Source of the DNA: Pedobacter sp. HMWF019
GTDB lineage: Bacteria > Bacteroidota > Bacteroidia > Sphingobacteriales > Sphingobacteriaceae
DNA length: 64,000 bases
Assembly: GCF_003061025.1 (NCBI RefSeq)
Contig: NZ_QAIL01000086.1
Span: 19,139 to 83,138 of the forward strand
Direction: 5' to 3'
Shown: positions 15,338-24,700 of the stretch, in pieces
Layout: each line of letters starts with the position of its first letter
Numbering within the stretch: the stretch's first letter is position 1
The notes under the pieces: generated by a model
Told to the model about the DNA's origin: nothing
The model's database searches: none
The model's input: the letters and a program-made list of their open reading frames with translations, nothing else
Position numbers and translations under genes: made by a program

Positions 15338-17373
15338 AGTTGATAGGATAAGGTGAACCGATAAGAACGGCCAGGCATTGGAAAATTCTCCACCACATCA
15401 TAATATTGATTGAACAGATTGTTCACTTCTGCAGTTAGCCTGACTTTATTTTTCCCGATAAGGGTATTGTAATGAAAAGCGATGTCATGCGTATACCAGG
15501 GTTTCACATAGTTAACTGGGATATTAGCCGCCTGGTTATACCGCTCACTGGTATAGATATAACTATAGTTGAAACTATAATTTCTCCATTGTGCCCCTCC
15601 CATAAGGGAGCCACTGTGCAATGGAATATAGGGGATTTGATTTTTGTAATAAGCTGTGCCAGGTGTGACGTCCTGTGCCTGCTGATAGGTGTACGTTAAG
15701 CCCATATTGAGCTGAAGCTCTTGGGCTATACTCCACCCAGACTGCATATTGACATCGATTCCTTTAATATCGACCAGGTTCAAATTCTTCATACTCCATC
15801 TGAAGCCATTATTTCCTGGTACTGCAATAATTTTATCCTTCACCCGGTTGAAGTAAGCATCTGTTTGCAGAGAGAAGGAACGGAGTAGTGTATTGTCAAA
15901 CAATTTCGCATAAGTAAAGCCAAGATCATATTGTTTGGTATATTCTGGTTTCAGGCTGGTGCGGCCAATCAACGTGTAATAAAGGTCATTAAAGGTTGGC
16001 ATTCTAAAAATGCTTTTAAAGAAAGACCGTATCCGGAATTCTTTCTGCTCAAAAGGCTGCCAGGAAAGCATCAAGGTTGGCGTAAATTCCTGTTTATTAC
16101 CCGCCGCAGTATAATATTTCACTTTATCGTTTACAAATGTTCCAAGCAGATTGGCCTGAATGTCCAGCCGGTCAAAATGAAGTTGGGTGGCCAATGCCAA
16201 TAAAAATGTATTTCTTGTAGGATAAGGAAAATGATCCAGGTTTGCATCCAGCGTATTCAACTGATAATCGCCAGAAAGTACTGCAGTCCACCAGGAATTG
16301 ATTTTATACTGATTGGCTACTGATAAATATAGCTCATGCTGGTGAAAGCGGTTGTTTAACAGTCCATCCAGATTTACAAAGTCCGGATCAAGATAACGGG
16401 TATAATCATTGGAATACTTGGCTAGCGCCTTCAAACGATAGGCATCCGTGATCTTCTTTTCATAAGAAGATTGCACAAACAGATTTTTGCTCCAGCTTCT
16501 CTGGTCATAATCAAACCTGTTCCCGATAATTGGTCCCGGTAACCCCATTTGGTCCTTATAAAAATAGACTTTTGCATTCCATGTACTGCTGTCGGGTAAT
16601 ACCCCATTCAGTCCGGCCTCTACCCTCATCCGCTCCACATCTCCATTGTTGCGAACCGCTGTCGTATCATATACGCCATTGGTGTACCTGAATTTATACC
16701 TTCCGTTTGATTGGGTATATTCAGTACTCAGGCTCGCAGAAACACGGTCATTCAACTTGTGCTGCCACAATAAAGACGGATTAAGTAACCCAAATGAACC
16801 TGTTTTTAGTGCCAGTTTGAAATGGTCTTCTTCCCCTTTTTCAAATTTTGGCTGCAGGGTATTCAGATATATAGAACTGGCAGAAGCAAAACCCCTCGCC
16901 GACTGGAAAATCTCACTTTTCTGACCACTGTAGAGTTCTATTTCTTCAATGTTATCCAGGGAGAATTTGCCTAGGTCTACCTGACCATTCTGGGCATTGG
17001 TAATGGGCACACCATCGTAAAATACGGCTGTATGGTTGGTCCCCATACTACGTACGTTGATGGTCTTCAGGCCACCTATACCTCCATAATCCTTCAATTG
17101 CACACCAGAAAAGAACCTGACTGCATCAGCAACAGATAAACTATTGAGTTTTTCCAGGTCTGCACCAGACAAGATTTGTAAAGGTGTAGAAGAAGTTTGC
17201 CTGCGGGAAAGCTTGATTGCTCTTATTTTTACTTCTTTCAGTTCGTTGGCTTTTTTCAGCGAATCTGTTTGCGCAAAAAGTGGCTCTGGCCTGATACAAT
17301 GACACCATAGTATAGCCAAAAAAGCATAAAAACAATATTTATCACCCCTAAAGGCAATTCTGGTTCTTATCAT
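15334..17373 (-). CDS. TonB-dependent receptor, BtuB-like (first gene after the riboswitch)
   Basis: A 679-residue receptor when started at ATG 17373; the frame stays open nine codons further, to 17400. A signal peptide ends near LFAQ. A plug domain covers about residues 50-165 (LQILSGADLEKLNSLSVADAV, INVRSMGTNHTAVFYDGVPIT) and the rest is a barrel ending in FTLSYQL. It is the first gene after the cobalamin riboswitch and is fused by a 4-base overlap to the BtuG-like gene, so it is the best candidate for the main B12 channel. The plug lacks the usual GVINIIT stretch and has ASASSIYLNT instead, a divergent form. Confidence 0.87.
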   Translation of the reverse strand: MIRTRIAFRGDKYCFYAFLAILWCHCIRPEPLFAQTDSLKKANELKEVKIRAIKLSRRQTSSTPLQILSGADLEKLNSLSVADAVRFFSGVQLKDYGGIGGLKTINVRSMGTNHTAVFYDGVPITNAQNGQVDLGKFSLDNIEEIELYSGQKSEIFQSARGFASASSIYLNTLQPKFEKGEEDHFKLALKTGSFGLLNPSLLWQHKLNDRVSASLSTEYTQSNGRYKFRYTNGVYDTTAVRNNGDVERMRVEAGLNGVLPDSSTWNAKVYFYKDQMGLPGPIIGNRFDYDQRSWSKNLFVQSSYEKKITDAYRLKALAKYSNDYTRYLDPDFVNLDGLLNNRFHQHELYLSVANQYKINSWWTAVLSGDYQLNTLDANLDHFPYPTRNTFLLALATQLHFDRLDIQANLLGTFVNDKVKYYTAAGNKQEFTPTLMLSWQPFEQKEFRIRSFFKSIFRMPTFNDLYYTLIGRTSLKPEYTKQYDLGFTYAKLFDNTLLRSFSLQTDAYFNRVKDKIIAVPGNNGFRWSMKNLNLVDIKGIDVNMQSGWSIAQELQLNMGLTYTYQQAQDVTPGTAYYKNQIPYIPLHSGSLMGGAQWRNYSFNYSYIYTSERYNQAANIPVNYVKPWYTHDIAFHYNTLIGKNKVRLTAEVNNLFNQYYDVVENFPMPGRSYRFTLSYQL

Positions 17374-17480
17374 TTTTGTTGTGAGTATTACCCACAGCAA
17401 ACAGTTAGATTAAAGAAATGAAATACATAAATAAAGCACTCACTCCTAGCTTCAATCCCCGAAAGCTATGAAATTCTAAT

Positions 17481-17656
17481 GCTGGTGGCAGGTCTTCTGA
17501 CTTACTTCCGGTGGTCTTGCCTTCCCATTTAAACCTGTGTTTAAACAGTGGCGAAGAATTAGACCCCGTTTTGAAGCTTACAGCTGCGGGACAGTTATGG
17601 ATTTACACCATATTCCCTTTTAATCCTGAAATTCTACAATATCAGGAACCAAAAGC
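17481..17656 (-). promoter_or_regulatory. Cobalamin riboswitch
   Basis: The minus strand carries the conserved elements in order: GGGAA with GTGTAAATCC, CTGTCCCGCAGCTGTAA (core near 17578-17594), the GCCACTG loop (17546-17552), GGGAAGGC (17519-17526) and the B12 box AGTCAGAAGACCTGCCA (17486-17502). This is a canonical AdoCbl/cobalamin-class aptamer. It ends about 108 bases before the first TonB receptor gene. Binding of cobalamin should repress the operon. The exact class and the expression platform were not folded. Confidence 0.95.
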
Positions 17657-17660
17657 GATG

Positions 17661-17691
17661 CAAAGGTATCAAATTTGCAAAGCTTCACAAA
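17661..17691 (-). promoter_or_regulatory. Promoter of the B12 operon
   Basis: On the minus strand TTTG (17688-17691), exactly 19 bases, then TACCTTTG (17661-17668). This is an exact match to the Bacteroidota promoter model TTTG-N19-TAnnTTTG. The predicted start near 17656 coincides with the 5' edge of the riboswitch. Confidence 0.8.
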
Positions 17692-17735
17692 TAAATCTCA
17701 TTTTGTTATCTTTAAGCCACTCATAAATCTTTAAT

Positions 17736-17879
17736 ATGCTTAAAACCGCTACCTTTTTACTCGGTATACTCAGCTTGAATACCATGGCACAACAAACAGA
17801 CACCGTATTTCTAAAAAAAAATGATGGAATCCAAGCCAGAATTGTTTTCAACTGTCCTGGATCATCCGCAAAAGCATGA
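17736..17879 (+). other. Signal-peptide start of the serine hydrolase, out of frame with the main body
   Basis: ATG 17736 opens a 47-codon frame giving a typical signal peptide (MLKTATFLLGILSLNTMAQ) and a few mature residues (QTDTVFLKK). It then reads through a run of nine A (17813-17821) and stops at 17877. With eight A the frame would run directly into the serine hydrolase body. It is therefore the true 5' end of the next gene, separated by a single-base shift. Confidence 0.75.
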
Positions 17880-18939
17880 AGTTCAGATATTGTATACACA
17901 GATCCGGAGAGATAAGAACAATAAACCTGCTTTTAAATCCTACAGCTATAATCTCAATGCACATCATTATTTCTATCCGGCCAGTACGGTTAAACTCGCT
18001 GCCGTCATATTCGCACTAGAGAAACTAAATGATCTAAAAGTAAAAGGTCTTACCGCACAAAGCACCATGCTTACGGATAGCAGTTATCAAGGACAAACCA
18101 AGGTGAGCCAAGATCTAACTGCAGAGAATGGGCTACCCTCTCTGGAGCATTACATCAAAAAAATCCTGCTCACCAGTGATAATGATGCCTTCAACCGATT
18201 GTTTGAATTTATTGGCAGAGCGGAAATCAATGCCAAATTAAGGAAATATGGTTTAAGGAACAGTCGTGTATTAAATCGTTTGGCCATAGGAGATTCAGGA
18301 GAACCGGCCAAACATACTAACCCTGTTCGGTTTTATAACGGAGATCAGTTGGTTTATAGCCAGCCAGCACAATATGACCCTAAAGAATATCCGCTGCAGC
18401 TCAGCAATACACTAATGGGAAAAGCCTATCTGGACAGCAGTGAGCATCTGGTCAATAAGCCTTTCAGTCTTGAAAATAAAAATGCCTTCTCCGTTGCCGA
18501 CCAGCAATCTTTAATGAAAAGACTTATTGCTCCAGAAGCCTATCCTGCAAATGAACGTTTTCACCTCAGCCCTTCAGATTATAAGCTGATCTATACCTAT
18601 ATGAGTAAGCTGCCCATAGAAAGCGATTATCCAAAATATGACCCGAAGGAGTTTTGGCCAACCTACGCTAAAATGCTGTATTATGGAAGAGAAAAGGAAA
18701 CAGAACTCCAGCCAGACCTTAAAATATTCAATAAATACGGAGATTCTTACGGTTTCATCATTGACAACGCATATTTCAAAGACACCAAACACCATGTAGA
18801 ATTCTTTTTAACGGCAGTGGTGCAATCTAATGAAGATGGCATATTTAACGATGGAAAATACGAATATGAAACCATCTGTTACCCTTTCATGAAAAACCTG
18901 GGTAGAATGATCTATAACTATGAACTCGACAGAAAATAA
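17821..18939 (+). CDS. Serine hydrolase, class A beta-lactamase-like (5' end frameshifted)
   Basis: A 372-residue body of a penicillin-recognising serine hydrolase. The SxxK motif is STVK near residue 56 (HYFYPASTVKLAAVIFALEKL region, written in part), the SDN motif is present in TSDNDAFNRLFEF near 118, and a K-x-G element (NKYGDSYGF) lies near 305. These order it with class A-type (beta-lactamase2) enzymes. No Glu166 equivalent could be assigned, so lactam hydrolysis is not assured. The in-frame ATG at 17821 gives no signal peptide; the signal lies in another frame from 17736, joined through an A9 run. The sequence may contain an error there, a phase-variable tract or a slippery site. Confidence 0.75.
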   Translation: MMESKPELFSTVLDHPQKHEVQILYTQIRRDKNNKPAFKSYSYNLNAHHYFYPASTVKLAAVIFALEKLNDLKVKGLTAQSTMLTDSSYQGQTKVSQDLTAENGLPSLEHYIKKILLTSDNDAFNRLFEFIGRAEINAKLRKYGLRNSRVLNRLAIGDSGEPAKHTNPVRFYNGDQLVYSQPAQYDPKEYPLQLSNTLMGKAYLDSSEHLVNKPFSLENKNAFSVADQQSLMKRLIAPEAYPANERFHLSPSDYKLIYTYMSKLPIESDYPKYDPKEFWPTYAKMLYYGREKETELQPDLKIFNKYGDSYGFIIDNAYFKDTKHHVEFFLTAVVQSNEDGIFNDGKYEYETICYPFMKNLGRMIYNYELDRK

Positions 18940-18944
18940 ATTGC

Positions 18945-19826
18945 TTATTTCTCGTCCAGCAAGCGTTTTTCAATATCCTTTAATTTCTCAGTTTTGTCTT
19001 TTGGCAAGACTGGAAATTCAAGCTTCATTTTTTCCAGTGTATCTACAATGATCTGACTAATCGCCAAGCGGGTATACCATTTTTTATCCGCAGGAATAAT
19101 GAACCAAGGCGCTTCTTTTGTAGAAGTTTCCTGGATCGCCTCTTCATAAGCTTCCATATACTTATCCCAATACTGACGCTCCACGATATCGCCCTCCGAA
19201 AATTTCCAGTTCTTTGTGCGGTCTTTGATCCTGTCCAAAAAACGTTCTTTCTGCTCATCTTTAGAAACGTACAGAAAGAATTTCAGGATCACCGTTCCAT
19301 TCCTGCTCACATGCTGTTCAAAATTCCGGATGCTTTCGTAACGTTTCTTCCAGAAATCTTTATCTATGTTTTTAACATCGGTATAACCGGGAATATTCTC
19401 CGCGAGGATATACTCCGGATGGACTTTACATATCAATACATTTTCATAATGGGAACGGTTGTGAATGCCGATTTTCCCACTTTGGGGCAAAGCTTTATAA
19501 TGTCTCCATAAAAAATCATGACTATACTCTTCCGCACTTGGTGTTTTGAAACTATACACCTGACAGCCCTGAGGGTTTAACCCGGACATCACATGCTCTA
19601 TAGCGCTGTCCTTTCCTGCAGCATCCATCGCCTGGAAAATGACAAGCAGAGAATGAGAATTTGCCGCATACAGCGTTTCCTGAAAATCATCTAATTTATC
19701 TTTCGCCTCCTGAAGTTCCATTAACCCGTCTTCCTTGTCCAGTTTTCCGGAATAACTGGTTGCATAGTTTTTAAGGGATATCTTAGTTCCAGGCTCTGCA
19801 AGGTATTTTTCGATGTCTTTTTTCAT
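18945..19826 (-). CDS. Polyphosphate kinase 2 family (polyphosphate:nucleotide phosphotransferase)
   Basis: Transfers phosphate between polyphosphate and nucleotides in the cytoplasm. The Walker A-like motif is AMDAAGKDSAIEHV, followed by the family blocks GCQVYSFKTPS, FLWRHYKALP, GIHNRSHYENVL and FLDRIKDRTKNWKFSEGD. The start chosen is ATG 19826 (MKKDIEKYL, 293 residues); the frame remains open to 19880. The short single PPK2 domain suggests a class I or III enzyme, which use nucleoside diphosphates or both mono- and diphosphates; the class cannot be set by eye. It ends five bases from the convergent serine hydrolase. Confidence 0.9.
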   Translation of the reverse strand: MKKDIEKYLAEPGTKISLKNYATSYSGKLDKEDGLMELQEAKDKLDDFQETLYAANSHSLLVIFQAMDAAGKDSAIEHVMSGLNPQGCQVYSFKTPSAEEYSHDFLWRHYKALPQSGKIGIHNRSHYENVLICKVHPEYILAENIPGYTDVKNIDKDFWKKRYESIRNFEQHVSRNGTVILKFFLYVSKDEQKERFLDRIKDRTKNWKFSEGDIVERQYWDKYMEAYEEAIQETSTKEAPWFIIPADKKWYTRLAISQIIVDTLEKMKLEFPVLPKDKTEKLKDIEKRLLDEK

Positions 19827-19938
19827 AAGGTATGATTTTAAGTCTCCACTGTTGCTTAAAAGATGGTCTTCTTCTATCAACGTAAGATGCTTAATTCAAT
19901 TATACTAAAAATTTCACTAAATACTCATTTTCAAAAAC

Positions 19939-19967
19939 AATGAGCCCGATATAATACCGGGCTCATT
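19939..19967 (-). terminator. Rho-independent terminator after the GH30 gene
   Basis: AATGAGCCCG and CGGGCTCATT form a perfect 10-bp stem with a 9-base loop. On the minus strand it is followed by GTTTTTG. It lies 36 bases after the GH30 stop and closes the mannose-cluster transcript. Confidence 0.75.
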
Positions 19968-20002
19968 TCACTATCAACATATGGAGTTACCTTCTTCTAA
20001 AT

Positions 20003-21520
20003 CTAATTTTTCTGACCTGTAAAAGTAACCACACTCTGCGCAGGAATACTCAAAGTAAAACTACCATCTGAGGCCACTGTAATTGGACTACTTTGCTGCC
20101 AATGCGCACTACTGCTCCCTGTTGTCTGATAGCTGGTTAAAGTTCCGGCCGAGAACCCTTGAAGATGTAAGGTCGTAGAGATCACCTGTGTGCCTGGATT
20201 AATGGCAACCAGGCTAAATTTACCCGTGGCCGGATCTTTATACGCAGAGACTTTAAGATCTGAATTGTTCTGTACCGTTGCTCCGAACCGGAAATATCCG
20301 GCATGTACGTAGCGGGAGAACTGTCCCATTACATCGTAGGTTTTTGGAAAATCCAGAGAACCATCCCCGTTAGTACAGATCAGAGATTCATTATTTCGAA
20401 TGGCCAGCATACCAAGCCAATATATAAAAGCATTTACATTGCATTCTGACATAAACTTATGCATACTTGTGGCAAACTTCAACCCGCCGGTAATCGTGTT
20501 ATCATAATTACCACTATCATCAGAGGTTTCTGTCATCCAAACCGGCCTGTTCCCTGTAGCATAATTCCAGGTCACTGGGTTCTGGTTCAGCCCTCGTTTA
20601 CCTAAAATCAGATCTCCCATTTCAACATAACCATGTCCCGCCAGGATATCTACATTGCTTTTATCCATACCAGCCAGGAAAGAATTTGCTGTACCCCATG
20701 CTGCATTCTCTGAAGAAATAATCTTTGTCCCATTTAATCCTTGCTGGTTCAAAGCGGGCCGGAGGTTATTGGTTACAAATTGGCCCAGATGTGCCGAAGT
20801 CCAATAAGATGCGTCCCAATCTGAAAACACATTCTCAGGTTCGTTGGAAGGCGATATCCCATAGAAGTTTACCCCTTCGTTTTGATAAGCTTTTGCAAAA
20901 CCAGCCAGATAGTTTGCAAAATCCGTAGAACTGGTATTAAAATTCAGTCCATTGAAGCCTTTAGCACTCTCGCTGCTGGTATTGGTCTTCATTGATAAAG
21001 GCGGAGTCCAGGTACTGGCAATAGTGATCGGGACCTGGTACCGTTCCTTTATTTTTTTCAGGATCCACAATTGCCCCAGTTGTTCTTTCTGAACATCTGT
21101 AAGAGCAGTATAAGCACTACTGGTCACATCAACATTGATATCCGTTCCTGCAGGTTTAATACTAACCACGCCTGTTTGCTTATTAAAAGCGTACGTATGC
21201 AATACCTTACCCCGAACAATGTTCAACTGTAGGCCCTGTTGGCCCCAAAGGTAGCCCATAATGCTATCGCGCTTTGAAGACTCAAAAAATGGCACAATAC
21301 GACCTCCAAATGCTCCAAAACCATCGATGCGCTGGTAGGTTTGGTCCCAGTTCAAAGTAATGTCTGTGCCACCGGCAAGAGCAGCCGTCGTTGTTGTCTT
21401 TGCAGACATTTTAAGATTCTGTCCCTTCGAGATCAGCTCTTCTGCCGAATTCTTTTTACAGCTTGCAGCGCCTAGTGCAATCAATGCAAGTAAAGAGATG
21501 TTAATTGATTTGAACGTCAT
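20003..21520 (-). CDS. Glycoside hydrolase family 30 lipoprotein
   Basis: A 505-residue lipoprotein (lipobox GAASC) with a (beta/alpha)8 barrel and a C-terminal all-beta domain as in GH30. The N-terminal QRIDGFGAFGG is the family entry strand. The acid/base lies in GISPSNEPENVF (about residue 225) and the nucleophile in VWMTETSDDSG (about 330). The C-terminal domain ends in IPAQSVVTFTGQ. GH30 enzymes cleave beta-linked glycans (xylan, beta-1,6-glucan, beta-1,6-galactan, fucosides); the subfamily cannot be set here. It follows the GH38 gene but is separated from it by a large inverted repeat, so read-through is uncertain. Confidence 0.85.
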   Translation of the reverse strand: MTFKSINISLLALIALGAASCKKNSAEELISKGQNLKMSAKTTTTAALAGGTDITLNWDQTYQRIDGFGAFGGRIVPFFESSKRDSIMGYLWGQQGLQLNIVRGKVLHTYAFNKQTGVVSIKPAGTDINVDVTSSAYTALTDVQKEQLGQLWILKKIKERYQVPITIASTWTPPLSMKTNTSSESAKGFNGLNFNTSSTDFANYLAGFAKAYQNEGVNFYGISPSNEPENVFSDWDASYWTSAHLGQFVTNNLRPALNQQGLNGTKIISSENAAWGTANSFLAGMDKSNVDILAGHGYVEMGDLILGKRGLNQNPVTWNYATGNRPVWMTETSDDSGNYDNTITGGLKFATSMHKFMSECNVNAFIYWLGMLAIRNNESLICTNGDGSLDFPKTYDVMGQFSRYVHAGYFRFGATVQNNSDLKVSAYKDPATGKFSLVAINPGTQVISTTLHLQGFSAGTLTSYQTTGSSSAHWQQSSPITVASDGSFTLSIPAQSVVTFTGQKN

Positions 21521-21610
21521 AGAAATTGATTTTTTAGTTAATTTATATTTAGAAAAAATTAGCTACCATAATCAACCAGTCTATGGAATAATATCTCCAG
21601 CTCCAGGTTT

Positions 21611-21694
21611 GACATAAAATTAGTGGAAGAAAAAGTATCTTTTGAATAGTTTTTTCGCCTATTCTGATACTTTTTCTTCCACTAATTTTATGTC
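21611..21694. repeat. 29-bp perfect inverted repeat with nested inner stem
   Basis: Arms 21611-21639 and 21666-21694 are perfect reverse complements over 29 bases (outer end GACATAAAATTAGTGG). The 26-base spacer contains a second dyad, GAATAG/CTATTC. The transcript would fold into a very stable hairpin lying between the GH38 stop and the GH30 start. No T-run follows either arm, so it is not a standard terminator. It could be a transcription or mRNA-stability barrier, or a small palindromic element. Confidence 0.9.
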
Positions 21695-21723
21695 ATTTAA
21701 ACTTTTGGGAAGGACTCAGATTT

Positions 21724-24700
21724 TCAGTTGGGTGAGAAAATAAGATCCATAACACCCATTCCACTTATAGTTATCACATCATTGGCCTGAAATGCCTTTC
21801 CACTGTTCTTGTCAATAAATTGCGATGGTTTTATACTATTCCATCTAATTCTGGTTTGTTGAGGTAATGGTTCAGGATTGTAAAGTCGAATCATAAAACC
21901 TCGATCCTGCTGAGGCGTTACACTGGTCACTACGATATGATTATCGCTCAGTTCAAATAATTCCCCTTTAACAACCATAGATCCATTGACTGGCAATGCC
22001 AACAAGGGTTGAGTAAATGCCATTCCCATTTTTTCTGTTTCAGAATAACTAAACTGACCATGAGGTCTTAATGCATATCTGAAACGGGCTATCCCCTCCT
22101 GATCAGCTTTGTAATTGGTATGCCAATAGTTATTCATTACATAACTGAACCAGTTTGAAGTTGGAGCCCCATCTTTTTTCCATTCTTTATGACCAGGAGC
22201 AACAGTACGTCGTTCATCAATCATAGCACCAGGCTCAACCAAGGGTGCTTCAAGCAGCATCCACTGCATACCTTTATCTGTCGAATTTACATCCAGCCAT
22301 CTTCGCCCATACATATAATCCATGTTTGAGCCTGGCAATTGATCGGTCAGGTAACGCATAGCACCATAACCGGCATCCACTATTGTTTGATCAAAAGACG
22401 CATGGAAAGGAAATCCGAAATGAACAGCCTCTTTGTCGCGGATCGCTTTTTTGTCAACTATATTTTCAACTTCAATTTCGTCACTTCCTGCATACAAATT
22501 TATCCTTCGCTCAAGCTTATTGGTACCCGGAGCCGCAGCAACCATGCTAACAGACTTCAGTACCGGGCCGTTCTCCAATACCTTTAACTGGACATTGGCA
22601 TTTGTAACTGCATCTGCCGGATTTAAACCTGCTACATACCAATAACTGTTTAATCCCTGACTGTTAAAAACACCGGCATAATTAAAATCATTATCCAGAT
22701 TGATCTTCAGCAAACTACCATTTGTTTTATCCCACTGCACACTTACATTCCCGTTGGAAAGCGTTTGATCAGTTAAACGGAGCTTGGAAGTTGCACCCGG
22801 CGCTTGTGCATCTGAGAGCTCATACAATGCCGTCCCTAAAGGTGGAATATCCCGGGCAATAAACACATAACTTCCATTGCTCAATTTTTGGAGCGGGTAT
22901 AATTTACCAGATGCATCTTTGACTGCCTTGGCCTTAGTGCCAGTGGGCAGCATAACTGGTCCGCTTCGCTTCCAGGACAAGGTATTGAATACAGCTATTT
23001 TTTTTGACCTGGAATTATTGAAGGGCTGTAATAAATCCTTCTCCAGCGAGTGAATCTCTTCATCCGCATCGAGCATAAATTGCTTCTTAATCCGCCATTG
23101 TTCAGTTACAAAAGGGACATCTGGCTCCGTAATGCTATTATGGGCGCCCCAGGTATGTTCATGAAACATAATGATATTTTTCCAGGCCTCATAAAACCTC
23201 TCATTGCTATATTGCTTAGGATTTAACATGGAATAGAGCGTGGTCAGCTGTTGCAAACGCAAACTATTCACTCTGTTTTTGCCTTCTTCAGAGGCGGTAG
23301 AAGCCGCCCCATCTTCCCAATATGGAGTAATATCACCTTTTACCACCTGAAGCTGGGCCCCATACTTCTGCTCAAACTCCTCAAACATTTTGTCCGTTGT
23401 ATTCAATACAATTTTAGGAGAGGAATATTTTCTATTCCATTGATCAACAAAACGAGAAATTGCCGTATCAATTGGCCCGTTATCTGCAACCACATTATAA
23501 CGCCATTGTACCATTTCATAAGGATAATTATTCTTATCCAGTTCATTCAAGTAAGCCGCAATTTTACCAGGACCACGTTTAAATATGCCTCCGGGAGCTG
23601 TTCCATGCCACGATGAATAGCCTTTTGCACCTGTCCAGAATAGCACCTTCTCTTCGCCCGAAGGGGAAGCCCACCAAACCGGCTTATCTCCCCAGGTTTT
23701 AACAAAATGCCCTACCCTGTCTCCAAGGTATGGATGATTTTCACCCATAAAATTAGGACCACTCGAAAAATACCGAACCCCACCTTTAGACAAAGCCGTT
23801 ACTGTTGTCCATGCAAAACCAGGTACATCAGAAATCATTGCACTATTAATAACAAGACCATAATCTTTCTTTAACTGATTTGCATAATCTGTATAATGAA
23901 ACATCTCTTCGGGCTCACTAAGACCTGTCAGAATATTAGCATATAAAGCCGACAAGCAAATACTACCCGATTTTACTGCACTTATAAATTTTTCCTTTTG
24001 CAAGGGACTCGCTTGTTTCATGTAATTCTCTACCACCCATAACGACTCAATATTCCATTTGAACCGGGCCTCTACCGGAAGGTTTTTTGTGGTCTCGATC
24101 ATCTGCAAGGCATCATCAATATTCTTTATATGAATTTTTAATACCTCCGGCTGAAGGTGAGAATAACCTATATCGGTATGCGAATGGTGTATAAAATGTA
24201 AAACGCGGTACTTTACAGGTCTCAGTGCAACAAATTTATGGATCAATACTTTACTGCCAGCTGTAACATTAATCATAATACTGTCCTCTTTCGAAACCGG
24301 ATTTACAGGAATATCAAATTGATTTACGCCATCGAGAAGCTGAAATGAATGTGATTCCTGACCCCTAATGTCGACTGTCATTGGCACATCTTTGCCAAAA
24401 TGCAAAGCCGCTATTGTAATGACTTGCTTTCCATCTTTTAATAAGAATGGTCGGGGATAGATATCCGCTTTTTCCTCAAATGAGAATTTAAAAGTCATAT
24501 ACCAATCATTGCTGTTTTGTGCCTGACCAACAACTTTAAGTCTAACTGGCATACCAGATTTAAGTTTGTTCACTGGCAAACGAAGAAATGACAGTCCGTG
24601 AGCATCATTTGCTCCGTCTCTTTTAGTTTGATGAAAAACCAGTGCAGAGCTGTCGGCGGTAACAAACTTCCAGTCTGGTGTTTTATGAGCCGGCTGAGTG

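Noticed and set aside
17511..17726. Open frame of 71 codons on the plus strand
   Set aside because: It lies on the opposite strand of the cobalamin riboswitch and promoter, which fully explain the conservation there.
21611..21694. Inverted repeat as a simple terminator or as insertion-sequence ends
   Set aside because: No T-run follows, and there is no room or open frame for a transposase between the arms.
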